Source: CBDUQI01 sp965369325 (lineage in GTDB: Bacteria; Pseudomonadota; Gammaproteobacteria; Steroidobacterales; JBCBZW01). Taken from it: a stretch of DNA of 8,478 nt. The stretch spans positions 1-8,478 of the forward strand of contig CBDUQI010000238.1 in assembly GCA_965369325.1 (NCBI GenBank), in the 5' to 3' direction. Shown here one piece after another: positions 1 to 7,345 of this stretch (the stretch's first letter is position 1; each line of letters starts with the position of its first letter). Under the pieces are notes generated by a model that saw only the letters and a program-made list of their open reading frames with translations, ran no database searches and had not been told where the DNA came from. A program made the position numbers and the translations under genes.

Positions 1-113
1 CTATACAGTTGGGGACAACCCTAGTGACGTACGAACCGTGTCATCAGAAACTTTTGTCCCTTGATCCCATCCCGCCACGGTTCCGGTATGCCTTGATTGC
101 GGAGTCGTGACCG

Positions 114-3100
114 ATGCCCCTCAACATTGCCCCCTCGGGTCCGCTCATTCACCAATATTACGTGAGGAACAAGGAGCGTCCTGTGGAAAACCAAATCTCG
201 GATCTGGCCTCAATCCGCTCGCCAGAGCATCGCCAAGCGCTGGAGCAGCTTGGCCTGTTGACGGTGGTCGATATCGCCTCTTATACGCCAAGCCGGCACG
301 CTGAGCTCCTGCTGGGGCTGGAACGCAAAAACCAGCTCGCTGCCGTGGCGATCCAAACGTATCTGGAAAAGCGCCCACAGCAGGGGCCTCTGGGTGGGCT
401 TGCAACGACGGCGTTGAAAGAGGTGAATCCTCAGGAGGCCGCGATACTAAGGCGGGCTTTTGGGGTGAAAAATCTGCAGGCGCTGGCACAGTGGCAACCG
501 TTTGTAGAGGCAAACCGACTAATCACCCAACAGGATCAACCTCAAGGATTTCATGAGCGGCCCTCAGCGCCGCCGGCGCTGATTCCCGCGCTGATTGGCA
601 GCACCGAGACGAGCATTCGCCTCAGCAATTATGTGACTGACCTGAGCAAACATCTGAACGACTACGCGTTGGTGCGCAGGCCTAACTCCAACGAGCCCGA
701 ACCCACCGCCGAGTTACTCGACATCTTCTATCGCAGCACGTTCGCGTTTGACCTGGGCTACCTGGCGTCCGTTAAACAACAGTGGGTGAATGCCGGCACG
801 CACCTGGGCGAAATCCTGCACAGCCTGGCGCTGGCGCCGGGCGAGTCCCGCAACATCGCCGTGCTTGACTGGTATGCCCGCCAGCGCAGCGCGCGAACCG
901 AAAACTCGACCGCGACCGAAGCACTCAGCAACGAGTTTCTGCAAACGCGGGCGCTCAACGAAGTGGTGCAGACCACCGCCCAGGAACATCTGTTCGGCAT
1001 GACGGAAGTCGATGCGACCACCAAAACCAGCGGTTTCGGACTCACCGGCGGCATGGGGGGTGGCGCGGCCCAAAACAATTCCGTCGGCGGCGGGGTTGCA
1101 GCCGACCTTACCTCCTACTTTATTCCGATTGGGGTTTCGGCCAGCGGCGCACAGAGCACTGGCACCAGTTCGGCCGGCGCGTTGGGCGCCAGCTACGTCA
1201 CCTCAAAGGGAACGGTGCAGGGTACGTTGCAGTCCGAGACCAGCGGCGAGCGTACGGTAACCGGCGAACTAGTGCAGAACATCTCGGACGCGACCGTGCA
1301 GAACGCCTCGAATGTGCGGTCCATGATGTCCACGGTGGTGGTGGAGGATCGCCAGAGCGGCGGCGCACGCTCCCAGACGCGCAACATTACCAACTACAAC
1401 CACTCCCATGCGCTCACCATGCAGTACTTCGAGGTGCTGCAAAAATATGCCGTCAATACACGCGCTAACGCCCTCACGCCGGTGATGTATCTGCCGTTCA
1501 AGCCACTGGCATTCAACATCGAGCTTATCCAGAAGTACTGGGCCCTCCTGCGAGGCCCCATCCGCAAAGCCTACCCGGGCAGGTTCTCAAAATGGGACCG
1601 CGTGGTGAAGGATTTCGACCCGCTGAACAATGCGTTCGATCCCAGCGGCGAAATCGATATCGATTCGCTCACCATTACACGGGCACGCACGTACTCAGAT
1701 GACATTAAGGTCAAGCTGCCGGATGCCAACCCCGAGGTAAAATTCAAATTTAGCGGCAGCAAGCTGGACGACACGCTTGCGCTCAAGTTCCAGGGCGGCA
1801 GCACATACGTTGATTATCCGGTGCTGGACACCACCACTAAAACTGACGGCAGCAACATGCCGCTGGATGAATCGATCGAGTGCCGGATGTCCTCCAGCTT
1901 TAAGTCCCGTTTCCGCAGCGAGCTGAAAGACACCATTGAAGACTCGAAGAAAAAGGCCGATTTCGACCGCGGCTTCAATGAACTGGGCACCGGCAACAAC
2001 AAGAAGAACCTTAAGGACGATGTTGACGACGGCAACTACACGCTGCTGAACCCGAGCGCTGGCGTCACCGTCGATCTGGACATCACCTACACGCTTGTCG
2101 ACCAAAACGGCAACACGCAGCTGGTCACTCAGCAGCATTCGGTGACTTACACCTACAATCAGCTCCATTCAGAAGTTGACGAGGTCATCTTCAACGCGTC
2201 CGACTACATCAGCGACAACCTGATCACCATCGCGGATATCAACCCGATCAACGTCATCGAAGACATCGAAGCCCATTTCGAGTTCTACAAGTACGGCTAC
2301 ACCAAGTACATTCTGAACGCGTTGGAGAAAGAGCAGGTCATCGACATCGTGGAGCATCTGCGGGTGGATTCCGGCGCCTCCACTACTGCGTTGACCCGCT
2401 TTATCGACCCCAATCCCCTGGGCATGGTGGAGAACATGCTCATCTTCAAGCTCAAATCAGGATCACGTAAGACCGACCAACTGACGGGCAAGACCTTCGC
2501 CCATACGACCGTGGTAAATAGCGCCAGCGGGAGCCAGATGGCACTAGCCAGCCGTGGGCGCGGAACGGTCAGTGAAGTGATCCGGGGCAATCGCAAGCGA
2601 TACCGTTATCAGATGCAGGGCGAGCAATTTGACGGTGTCGGGCGCAACCCTGACTCACCCACCAATATGGTGTTCGAGATTGATTCACTGGCGGATGCGC
2701 AGGGACGGCATCCAGTTACCGGGCATTTTGACGTCCAGCAGAAGCAGGGGCGCCACAAACAAACCCGCCGGGTAGATTTTGTCGGGAATGCAGCATCCCC
2801 GCAGGGCGAGGAGATCACCCTGAGCGCCTACGTACCGTCCACCGGCGCGCCCACCGATGGGTCGCCCGTGATCGGCACACCCAACACGGGGCTGCCAGAT
2901 TTCTCTGACGATTTTGATATCGTGGTGACCCAGGACCATGCGGACGAACCGAATACCGATATCGGCCAGATCATCGACGAGTACGTTGATGACACGATAC
3001 GCCTGCAAAAAGAACTGGCGGAAGACGCCAAAAGGGAATTCGTCTACCTGCCAACTGCAGGTGTGTTCGGCGAGGCGATACTGGGGCTGTCCAATGCGTC

Positions 3101-4874
3101 CGAGTACGTCGATCCCAGGCGTTACTACAATTGGCAGGACTCCCCCATCCCGCACCAGGCGCCGCAAATCGTGGCGGTGGATATCAACCAGCAGCGCGCT
3201 GCGAATGTTGCAGGCTCACTCGAGCCCACGATAGAACCGTCCGCACTGCAAGCGTTCGCGCCACTGCAGTACCCACTCCCCACTTCCCTCAACAGTGCAC
3301 TGCAGGCGGTGCAGAACGGCTCGATGTTTACCGATATGTCCAAGACCGATCAGCTCGCCAGCGTGCTGGGCAACCTCTCCCAACTGGCCAACAGTACGGC
3401 GCAGCTGGCTGGCACCCTGTCAGGCGAGGCCGCCGCGAACGCACTGGACGGAGCTGTCGCCCTGGGCAACCAGGTGGCCGCGTTGACCGAGACAGCGTTG
3501 CAATCAAACATCGCACCCGTCCCCCTGACAGCCACGGAGAAGGCCGCAGCACTTGCGAATTTGGATGGGGTTTCCGCCAACCCAGCGCCGCAGCAACCGA
3601 TATCCAACAACGATCACGCAAAATGCGATGCCATGGGTACGCCGGTGGACCCGCCAACGCCCTCCCCTGCGCCGACGCCAACCCCAACACCGAATCCAAC
3701 GCCCGACCCGGTGGACGACGGCGATCCCGCGAGCGGTGACTCCATCGCCTCTCTGCAATTGGCGTTATCCGTGCCTTACGACATGGTGCGTCTGGATCTG
3801 GCGGGCGGTCTGCTGGACCTGCTGCCGGCGGAACTGGGTACCGTGCTTGCCACGCCCATTAGCATTATTGCCGAATTCAACGCAGCAATTGGCATTGACG
3901 GCACTGGCGATCTTGATACCGTCACCCGCGCACTCGTGTTGCTGGGCAATTCGGCGACCGGCCTGACGGAGTTGCTGGTACTGGTAGAGGGGCTGAAGAT
4001 TCTGGTCGACCTGATCGGACTTGATGCGTTGGACAGCGAAATACTCGCCGATATTGAAGCGACCATCTACAGCATGGTGCAACTGATGCAGAGCCTGCTG
4101 TTCCCGGCAATCTCCGGCAATGCCTGGATGGATGCCAACATGCGCGTCAAAGTGGAACAGGGACAGGCGGTGCACGAAGTACTGTGGAATCGCTTCCAGC
4201 CCGCGGCGATTAACTATGGCTATTTGTTGCACAGTGAGCGCGATCCGGCCGGCCCCTGGTGGGCAGGCGACGGTGGCTGGCTGACCACACTGAGTGCCAG
4301 CGTCGATTCCTCACAACTCTCATCCAGCGCACAAATAGAAAGTGATGGCGGCTTGCGAGTAAACCTGGCCGGCGATATGCCGATAGCGCTGGATTGGACA
4401 TCAGTGCTTCGCAGCACCACCGATGCCATGATCACGATTGTCCGAGACCTGCTGGCGAGGCACGCCGGCGTTGTCACCCAACTGGCGGACACAATCGGTG
4501 TTGCCGACCCAGGGCAGTACCTGATCGACGCCATCGAAAGCTGGCACGGTTACTGGCATGACAACCTCTACAAACCGCTGAATGATTTTTTTGTGCCCAG
4601 TATTAACTTTGACTTTGATGTGCACATCGCGCCGAGTACGGTGCAAGGATGGGTGGTGTCCGTAACACCCAAGCACGACGCGTTCCCTCTCTATCAAGTA
4701 TCTCTCTACGAGCCGGGCAACGAAACCGAAGATGGCAAACTGGTGCTCTACGAGCAGCCGCAAAACCTGGCGGATACGCTGGAAGGGCCATTGGCATTGA
4801 TCTCCCCGGTGGTGCCCAGCCACCCATCCAGCAGCCATTCGGTGCCGGCCGAGTGGTTCGCAGGATGGACTTGA
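114..4874 (+). CDS. Large modular protein of unknown function (1586 aa)
   Basis: I do not recognise a named family. Visible regions in order: two tandem helix-hairpin-helix-like units (residues 35-67 and 104-137); a mostly helical part with LALAPGES at 238-245; a Gly/Ser/Ala-rich hydrophobic stretch (306-361); a helix carrying NYNHSHALTMQYFEVL (427-442); a charged, then beta-rich middle (about 500-700); a helical segment (708-750); a motif LPTAGVFGEAILGLSN (979-994) followed by NWQDSPIP (1006-1013); an Ala-rich helical region (1080-1155); a Pro/Thr linker (1179-1205); and a C-terminal domain with long hydrophobic helices (1215-1334) and a Trp-rich GPWWAGDGGW stretch. There are two cysteines (C590, C1171) and no signal peptide. 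From memory, the NYNH and LPTxGVF motifs recur in large uncharacterised bacterial proteins, but I could not verify this. ATG 114 has GGAG nine bases upstream; GTG 183 has a better ribosome site. No partner gene adjoins it; convergent dbpA follows. The frame is open throughout with coding-like third positions, so the gene is secure and its role unknown. Confidence 0.93.
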   Translation: MPLNIAPSGPLIHQYYVRNKERPVENQISDLASIRSPEHRQALEQLGLLTVVDIASYTPSRHAELLLGLERKNQLAAVAIQTYLEKRPQQGPLGGLATTALKEVNPQEAAILRRAFGVKNLQALAQWQPFVEANRLITQQDQPQGFHERPSAPPALIPALIGSTETSIRLSNYVTDLSKHLNDYALVRRPNSNEPEPTAELLDIFYRSTFAFDLGYLASVKQQWVNAGTHLGEILHSLALAPGESRNIAVLDWYARQRSARTENSTATEALSNEFLQTRALNEVVQTTAQEHLFGMTEVDATTKTSGFGLTGGMGGGAAQNNSVGGGVAADLTSYFIPIGVSASGAQSTGTSSAGALGASYVTSKGTVQGTLQSETSGERTVTGELVQNISDATVQNASNVRSMMSTVVVEDRQSGGARSQTRNITNYNHSHALTMQYFEVLQKYAVNTRANALTPVMYLPFKPLAFNIELIQKYWALLRGPIRKAYPGRFSKWDRVVKDFDPLNNAFDPSGEIDIDSLTITRARTYSDDIKVKLPDANPEVKFKFSGSKLDDTLALKFQGGSTYVDYPVLDTTTKTDGSNMPLDESIECRMSSSFKSRFRSELKDTIEDSKKKADFDRGFNELGTGNNKKNLKDDVDDGNYTLLNPSAGVTVDLDITYTLVDQNGNTQLVTQQHSVTYTYNQLHSEVDEVIFNASDYISDNLITIADINPINVIEDIEAHFEFYKYGYTKYILNALEKEQVIDIVEHLRVDSGASTTALTRFIDPNPLGMVENMLIFKLKSGSRKTDQLTGKTFAHTTVVNSASGSQMALASRGRGTVSEVIRGNRKRYRYQMQGEQFDGVGRNPDSPTNMVFEIDSLADAQGRHPVTGHFDVQQKQGRHKQTRRVDFVGNAASPQGEEITLSAYVPSTGAPTDGSPVIGTPNTGLPDFSDDFDIVVTQDHADEPNTDIGQIIDEYVDDTIRLQKELAEDAKREFVYLPTAGVFGEAILGLSNASEYVDPRRYYNWQDSPIPHQAPQIVAVDINQQRAANVAGSLEPTIEPSALQAFAPLQYPLPTSLNSALQAVQNGSMFTDMSKTDQLASVLGNLSQLANSTAQLAGTLSGEAAANALDGAVALGNQVAALTETALQSNIAPVPLTATEKAAALANLDGVSANPAPQQPISNNDHAKCDAMGTPVDPPTPSPAPTPTPTPNPTPDPVDDGDPASGDSIASLQLALSVPYDMVRLDLAGGLLDLLPAELGTVLATPISIIAEFNAAIGIDGTGDLDTVTRALVLLGNSATGLTELLVLVEGLKILVDLIGLDALDSEILADIEATIYSMVQLMQSLLFPAISGNAWMDANMRVKVEQGQAVHEVLWNRFQPAAINYGYLLHSERDPAGPWWAGDGGWLTTLSASVDSSQLSSSAQIESDGGLRVNLAGDMPIALDWTSVLRSTTDAMITIVRDLLARHAGVVTQLADTIGVADPGQYLIDAIESWHGYWHDNLYKPLNDFFVPSINFDFDVHIAPSTVQGWVVSVTPKHDAFPLYQVSLYEPGNETEDGKLVLYEQPQNLADTLEGPLALISPVVPSHPSSSHSVPAEWFAGWT
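171..176 (+). promoter_or_regulatory. Strong internal ribosome binding site before GTG 183
   Basis: AAGGAG lies six bases before an in-frame GTG at 183-185 (codon 24 of the longer reading). This site is stronger and better spaced than the GGAG at 101-104 serving ATG 114. Starting at GTG 183 would give 1563 residues and begin just before the first helix-hairpin-helix-like unit, dropping a short leader that looks unlike the rest of the protein. Either start is possible. Confidence 0.5.
216..524 (+). repeat. Tandem helix-hairpin-helix-like protein repeat in the large gene
   Basis: Residues 35-67 and 104-137 of the large protein align at an offset of 70 residues. G47/G117, A55/A125 and P59/P129 are identical, and the pairs L46/F116, L48/V118, V51/L121, I54/L124 and Y57/W127 are conservative. 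A proline opens each unit (P37/P106, one-residue gap). The pattern of helix, L-G-hydrophobic turn, second helix and proline is typical of helix-hairpin-helix folds such as DUF4332-type repeats. DNA binding cannot be concluded; such units also act as protein-protein modules. Confidence 0.5.
3648..3728 (+). other. Pro/Thr-rich linker coding segment
   Basis: Residues 1179-1205 alternate proline with threonine, serine, alanine or asparagine, then end in an acidic Asp-rich patch. This is a typical extended interdomain linker. It divides the protein into an N-terminal body of about 1180 residues and a separate C-terminal domain of about 380 residues. Such linkers are common in extracellular or surface proteins of marine and polysaccharide-degrading gammaproteobacteria, but they do not prove export. 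Confidence 0.8.
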
Positions 4875-4945
4875 AGAGATGGATTTGAGGTGATGAACCC
4901 GATACATCGCGATCGGTGTCTGTCTGGCTCACCCAGGGCGGGGCG

Positions 4946-4960
4946 GTGCCGGAACGGCGC
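4946..4960. terminator. Weak hairpin between convergent genes, possible terminator
   Basis: GTGCCG, a GAA loop and CGGCGC can form a six-pair stem with one G-T wobble, placed between the stop codons of the large gene and dbpA. There is no T-tract on either side, so it is at best a poor intrinsic terminator. The rest of the 109-base convergent gap shows no other clear signal; termination may be Rho-dependent. Confidence 0.2.
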
Positions 4961-4983
4961 TTACCTATAGTCGTATCACCGCG

Positions 4984-6369
4984 CTATTTTGTGATTCTGG
5001 CTCGATACTGGCGGCCCTTGATGGGCCGCCGGGCAAGTTGACTTAACGCTGCCTGCGCATGCGCGTTGCGTACCGCCACATAGCCACAGGTATCGAACAA
5101 GTCGATCTGGCCAACCGCCTCGCCAGGCACTCCGCCCTGCGCGGTCAGCGCACCCAACAGATCGCCGGGACGGAGCTTGTTCTTGCGCCCGCCGCTGATC
5201 TGTATCGTGGTCATCAACGGCGTCAGTCGATCGGACGAACGCTCTGAATCCGGAATTGAGCGGCGTTCCAACGCCGTGCCGGGCTGCGTTGCTTCGATCT
5301 CATGCAGTCGCCGCTCTTCGCGCGCCTCCACTAGACTCACCGCCAGGCCTTCTTTGCCCGCGCGCGCCGTGCGGCCAATCCGATGCACATACACTTCGGC
5401 CTGCCGCGGCAGCTCGTAGTTAAATACCGCGTCCACATCTTTTACATCCAGACCGCGTGCCGCCACGTCGGTGGCGATGAGCACACCGGCACTGCGGTTA
5501 GCAAACCGCACCAGCGTCTGCGTTCGCTGGCTCTGATCCAGCTCACCGTGTAACGCGACAGCAACAATCCCCTGAGACTTCAGGTACCCCGCCACTTCCC
5601 CGCATTCGGCACGAGTGTTGCAGAAAACCAGGTTGAGCGCCCCGCCCCACGCCCGCAATGCCCTGGCCAGCTCACCGGTGCGATTCTCCCGGCTCACCGA
5701 GCACCAGTACTGCGTGATCCGCGCGGGCTGCTCGTCATCCGTCACATCCACGCGTTGCGGATTGCGCTGAACGGCCGCGCTGATATCCGCGATGGCGGAC
5801 GGATAGGTGGCGCTGAACAATAGCGTTTGCCGATCTGCCGGTGCAAAGCCAAGGATCGCCTGCAGTTGCTCTTCGAAGCCCATGTCCAGCATGCGGTCCG
5901 CCTCATCAAGCACCAGGCTGCGCAGCGCCTTCAACCTTAGCGTGCCCTTGCCCAGATGCTTCAACACCCGCCCCGGCGTGCCGACGACAATGTGCGGACT
6001 GATCTGCAGCGAGCCGACCTGCGGCCCCAACGGCGCGCCGCCGCACAGACTCAGGATCTTTACATTCGGGATGGCCCGGGCCAGTCGACGAATCTCCCGA
6101 CACACCTGGTCCGCGAGCTCGCGCGTGGGGCAAAGCACCAGCGCCTGCACCTGAAAACGCGCGGGATCGACGTTATTCAGCAGACCCAACCCGAAAGCCG
6201 CTGTCTTACCGCTGCCGGTCTTGGCGCGGGCGAGCACATCAGCACCCGCGAGTATCTTTGGCAACGCTTGCGCCTGCACCAGGGTCATTTGGATATAGCC
6301 AAGATCGACGAGATTGCTGACCAGCGCGGGCCGCAGCTTAAGCTGGCTGAATTCGGTGGGAGTGGACAC
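4984..6369 (-). CDS. dbpA: ATP-dependent RNA helicase DbpA
   Basis: This is a DEAD-box RNA helicase acting in late assembly of the large ribosomal subunit; the family is activated by hairpin 92 of 23S rRNA. With a GTG start at 6369 the product is 461 residues, against 457 for E. coli DbpA. All motifs are present: Q-motif region (F7 to Q32), Walker A AKTGSGKT (49-56), PTREL (81-85), TPGR (131-134), DEAD (155-158), SAT (186-188), VFCNT (248-252), TDVAARGLD (300-308) and HRIGRTARAG (329-338). Residues 386-461 form the DbpA-type RNA-binding domain (ISGGRKNKLRPGDLLGAL), which separates DbpA from other DEAD-box helicases. An open frame continues upstream to ATG 6585, but that extension overlaps the neighbouring oxidoreductase gene and is not helicase-like. 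No Shine-Dalgarno precedes the GTG; a TATACT sits seven bases away. The gene converges with the large gene and probably has its own promoter. Confidence 0.95.
   Translation of the reverse strand: MSTPTEFSQLKLRPALVSNLVDLGYIQMTLVQAQALPKILAGADVLARAKTGSGKTAAFGLGLLNNVDPARFQVQALVLCPTRELADQVCREIRRLARAIPNVKILSLCGGAPLGPQVGSLQISPHIVVGTPGRVLKHLGKGTLRLKALRSLVLDEADRMLDMGFEEQLQAILGFAPADRQTLLFSATYPSAIADISAAVQRNPQRVDVTDDEQPARITQYWCSVSRENRTGELARALRAWGGALNLVFCNTRAECGEVAGYLKSQGIVAVALHGELDQSQRTQTLVRFANRSAGVLIATDVAARGLDVKDVDAVFNYELPRQAEVYVHRIGRTARAGKEGLAVSLVEAREERRLHEIEATQPGTALERRSIPDSERSSDRLTPLMTTIQISGGRKNKLRPGDLLGALTAQGGVPGEAVGQIDLFDTCGYVAVRNAHAQAALSQLARRPIKGRQYRARITK
5008..5032. repeat. Strong hairpin in the 3' end of dbpA
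   Basis: GGCGGCCC at 5010-5017 and GGGCCGCC at 5023-5030 are perfect inverted repeats around the loop TTGAT. A wobble pair (5009/5031) and a C-G pair (5008/5032) extend the stem. It lies inside the last codons of dbpA (encoding the RRPIKGR region). No T-tract follows in either direction, so a classic terminator is not supported. It may be a chance result of the Arg/Pro/Gly codons or an mRNA-stabilising structure. Confidence 0.45.
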
Positions 6370-6376
6370 GGGCGCA

Positions 6377-6382
6377 AGTATA
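6377..6382 (-). promoter_or_regulatory. Possible -10 element for dbpA
   Basis: On the dbpA strand the sequence reads TATACT, five of six matches to the sigma-70 -10 consensus, ending seven bases before the GTG start. No convincing -35 hexamer lies 16-18 bases upstream. If used, transcription would start at or next to the GTG, giving a leaderless mRNA. This would fit the missing ribosome binding site. Confidence 0.3.
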
Positions 6383-6463
6383 CGCGGATGGGCGTCAGCG
6401 AAGCGGCTAATCACCGCACCGCCGGCGATACCGCGACCGCCCCGGCAAAGGGAATCGAGGCGG

Positions 6464-7321
6464 TCACGCCGCCACCTTCCATACGCCCGACGCGGCGATC
6501 CGGCGTGCGTATTCGGCAAAGTCAGTGGCCGGGCGACCCAGCGCACGCTGGACGCCGTCACACACATAGGCGTTGCGGCCATCAAGAACAGTCTCGAACA
6601 GGTAGTTCAGCAGCCATGCGATGTCTTGTGGCGCACCGGATTCGACGATGGCGCCGGCGAAGGCCTGTTTGGGCATCGGCACAAACTGGATCTGCCGTCC
6701 GGCGGCGCGGGAAATCTCTTTCGCCACGTCGGCAAAGGTCAGCATTGTAGGGCCGGTGACTTCGTAGATTTCGCCGTGGTGGCCATCCTCGGTCAATGCA
6801 GCGACGAGGACATCAGCGATGTCGTTCACGTCGACAAACGGTTCGGGTATGTCCCCGGCAGGCAGGGTGATTGCGCCATCCAGCACCATGCCCAAGAACT
6901 CGCCCTCGGAGAAATTCTGGTTAAACCAACTGGCGCGAACGATGGTCCAGTCGACACCTGCATCCTGAACGACCTGTTCGCAACGCTGCGCTTCTTCCTC
7001 GCCGCGACCGGACAGCAGGACGAGACGCTGGACGCCCTGCTGGGTGGCCGTTTCGACAAACGCACCGATCGCCTCCTTCGCACCGGGAATCGCGAGGTCC
7101 GGTGCATAAGTGAGATAGACCGCGCTCACCCCATTTAGCACAGCTGCCCATGTTTTTCGGTCGTGCCAGTTGAAAGACGGGCTGCTGGAACGCGAGGCGG
7201 CGCGGTGCGATACGCCTTGCGCCGTCAGGCGCTCGGCGACACGGCGGCCGGTCTTGCCGGTTCCGCCCAGCACCAGGGTGATGCCCTCGGGGCGCTTAAG
7301 GTTGCTGACTTTCGTTTCCAT
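6464..7321 (-). CDS. NmrA-like NAD(P)-binding oxidoreductase (atypical SDR)
   Basis: The product is 285 residues. The Rossmann fingerprint GGTGKTG is at 19-25 after strand ITLVLG. An arginine after the second strand (R44 in AASRSSS) suggests NADP(H) over NADH. The typical NmrA/atypical-SDR landmarks follow: LLSGRG (102-107), TIVRASWFNQNF (126-137), PFVDVNDIADV (161-171), and YEVTGP with LTFADVAKEI (186-203). The classical YxxxK catalytic pair of SDRs is not evident, as usual for this group, whose members range from quinone or enone reductases to redox-sensing proteins; the substrate cannot be read here. ATG 7321 is chosen because AGGAG lies seven bases upstream; an in-frame ATG at 7375 would put the palindromic operators inside the coding region. 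The gene is divergent from the TetR gene and shares its control region, so it is the likely repressor target. Confidence 0.9.
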   Translation of the reverse strand: METKVSNLKRPEGITLVLGGTGKTGRRVAERLTAQGVSHRAASRSSSPSFNWHDRKTWAAVLNGVSAVYLTYAPDLAIPGAKEAIGAFVETATQQGVQRLVLLSGRGEEEAQRCEQVVQDAGVDWTIVRASWFNQNFSEGEFLGMVLDGAITLPAGDIPEPFVDVNDIADVLVAALTEDGHHGEIYEVTGPTMLTFADVAKEISRAAGRQIQFVPMPKQAFAGAIVESGAPQDIAWLLNYLFETVLDGRNAYVCDGVQRALGRPATDFAEYARRIAASGVWKVAA

Positions 7322-7335
7322 CACTACTCTCCTGT
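7319..7335 (-). promoter_or_regulatory. Ribosome binding site fixing the oxidoreductase start
   Basis: On the leftward strand AGGAG is followed by AGTAGTG and then ATG at 7321. Spacing and strength are good, and they decide for this ATG over the in-frame one 54 bases upstream at 7375, which sits at the edge of the operator palindromes. Confidence 0.75.
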
Positions 7336-7345
7336 TGCTATTGAC

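Noticed and set aside
61..92. TTGATC ... TATGCC as a promoter for the giant gene
   Set aside because: The -10 match is three of six and the spacing is 20 bases. It is not better than chance, so the true promoter may lie before the window.
3661..3715. Pro/Thr codon repeats read as a microsatellite or CRISPR-like array
   Set aside because: The repetition is at the amino-acid level with varied codons, has no regular spacers, and is explained by a linker.
3131..3739. Rightward frame of 202 codons inside the giant gene
   Set aside because: It is Arg/Pro-rich out-of-frame translation within the third-position-biased giant gene, with no ribosome site.
4893..4970. Small 25-codon frame just after the giant gene, starting ATGAACCCGATA
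   Set aside because: GAGG is only two bases from the ATG, the product is Arg-rich with no recognisable feature, and the length is expected by chance.
6370..6585. N-terminal extension of the dbpA frame to ATG 6585
   Set aside because: The extra 72 residues are Arg-rich and unlike any DbpA. They overlap the end of the NmrA-like gene on the same strand in another frame, and the GTG 6369 start gives the normal family length.
5956..6750. Long rightward frame of 264 codons opposite dbpA
   Set aside because: Its product is rich in Arg, Gln and His, as expected for the antisense of a GC-rich gene. It lies opposite conserved helicase motifs and crosses the dbpA/NmrA-like boundary.
6314..7138. Rightward frame of 274 codons opposite the NmrA-like gene
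   Set aside because: It is antisense to a well-supported Rossmann-fold gene, has no domain resemblance, and runs across the gene boundary.
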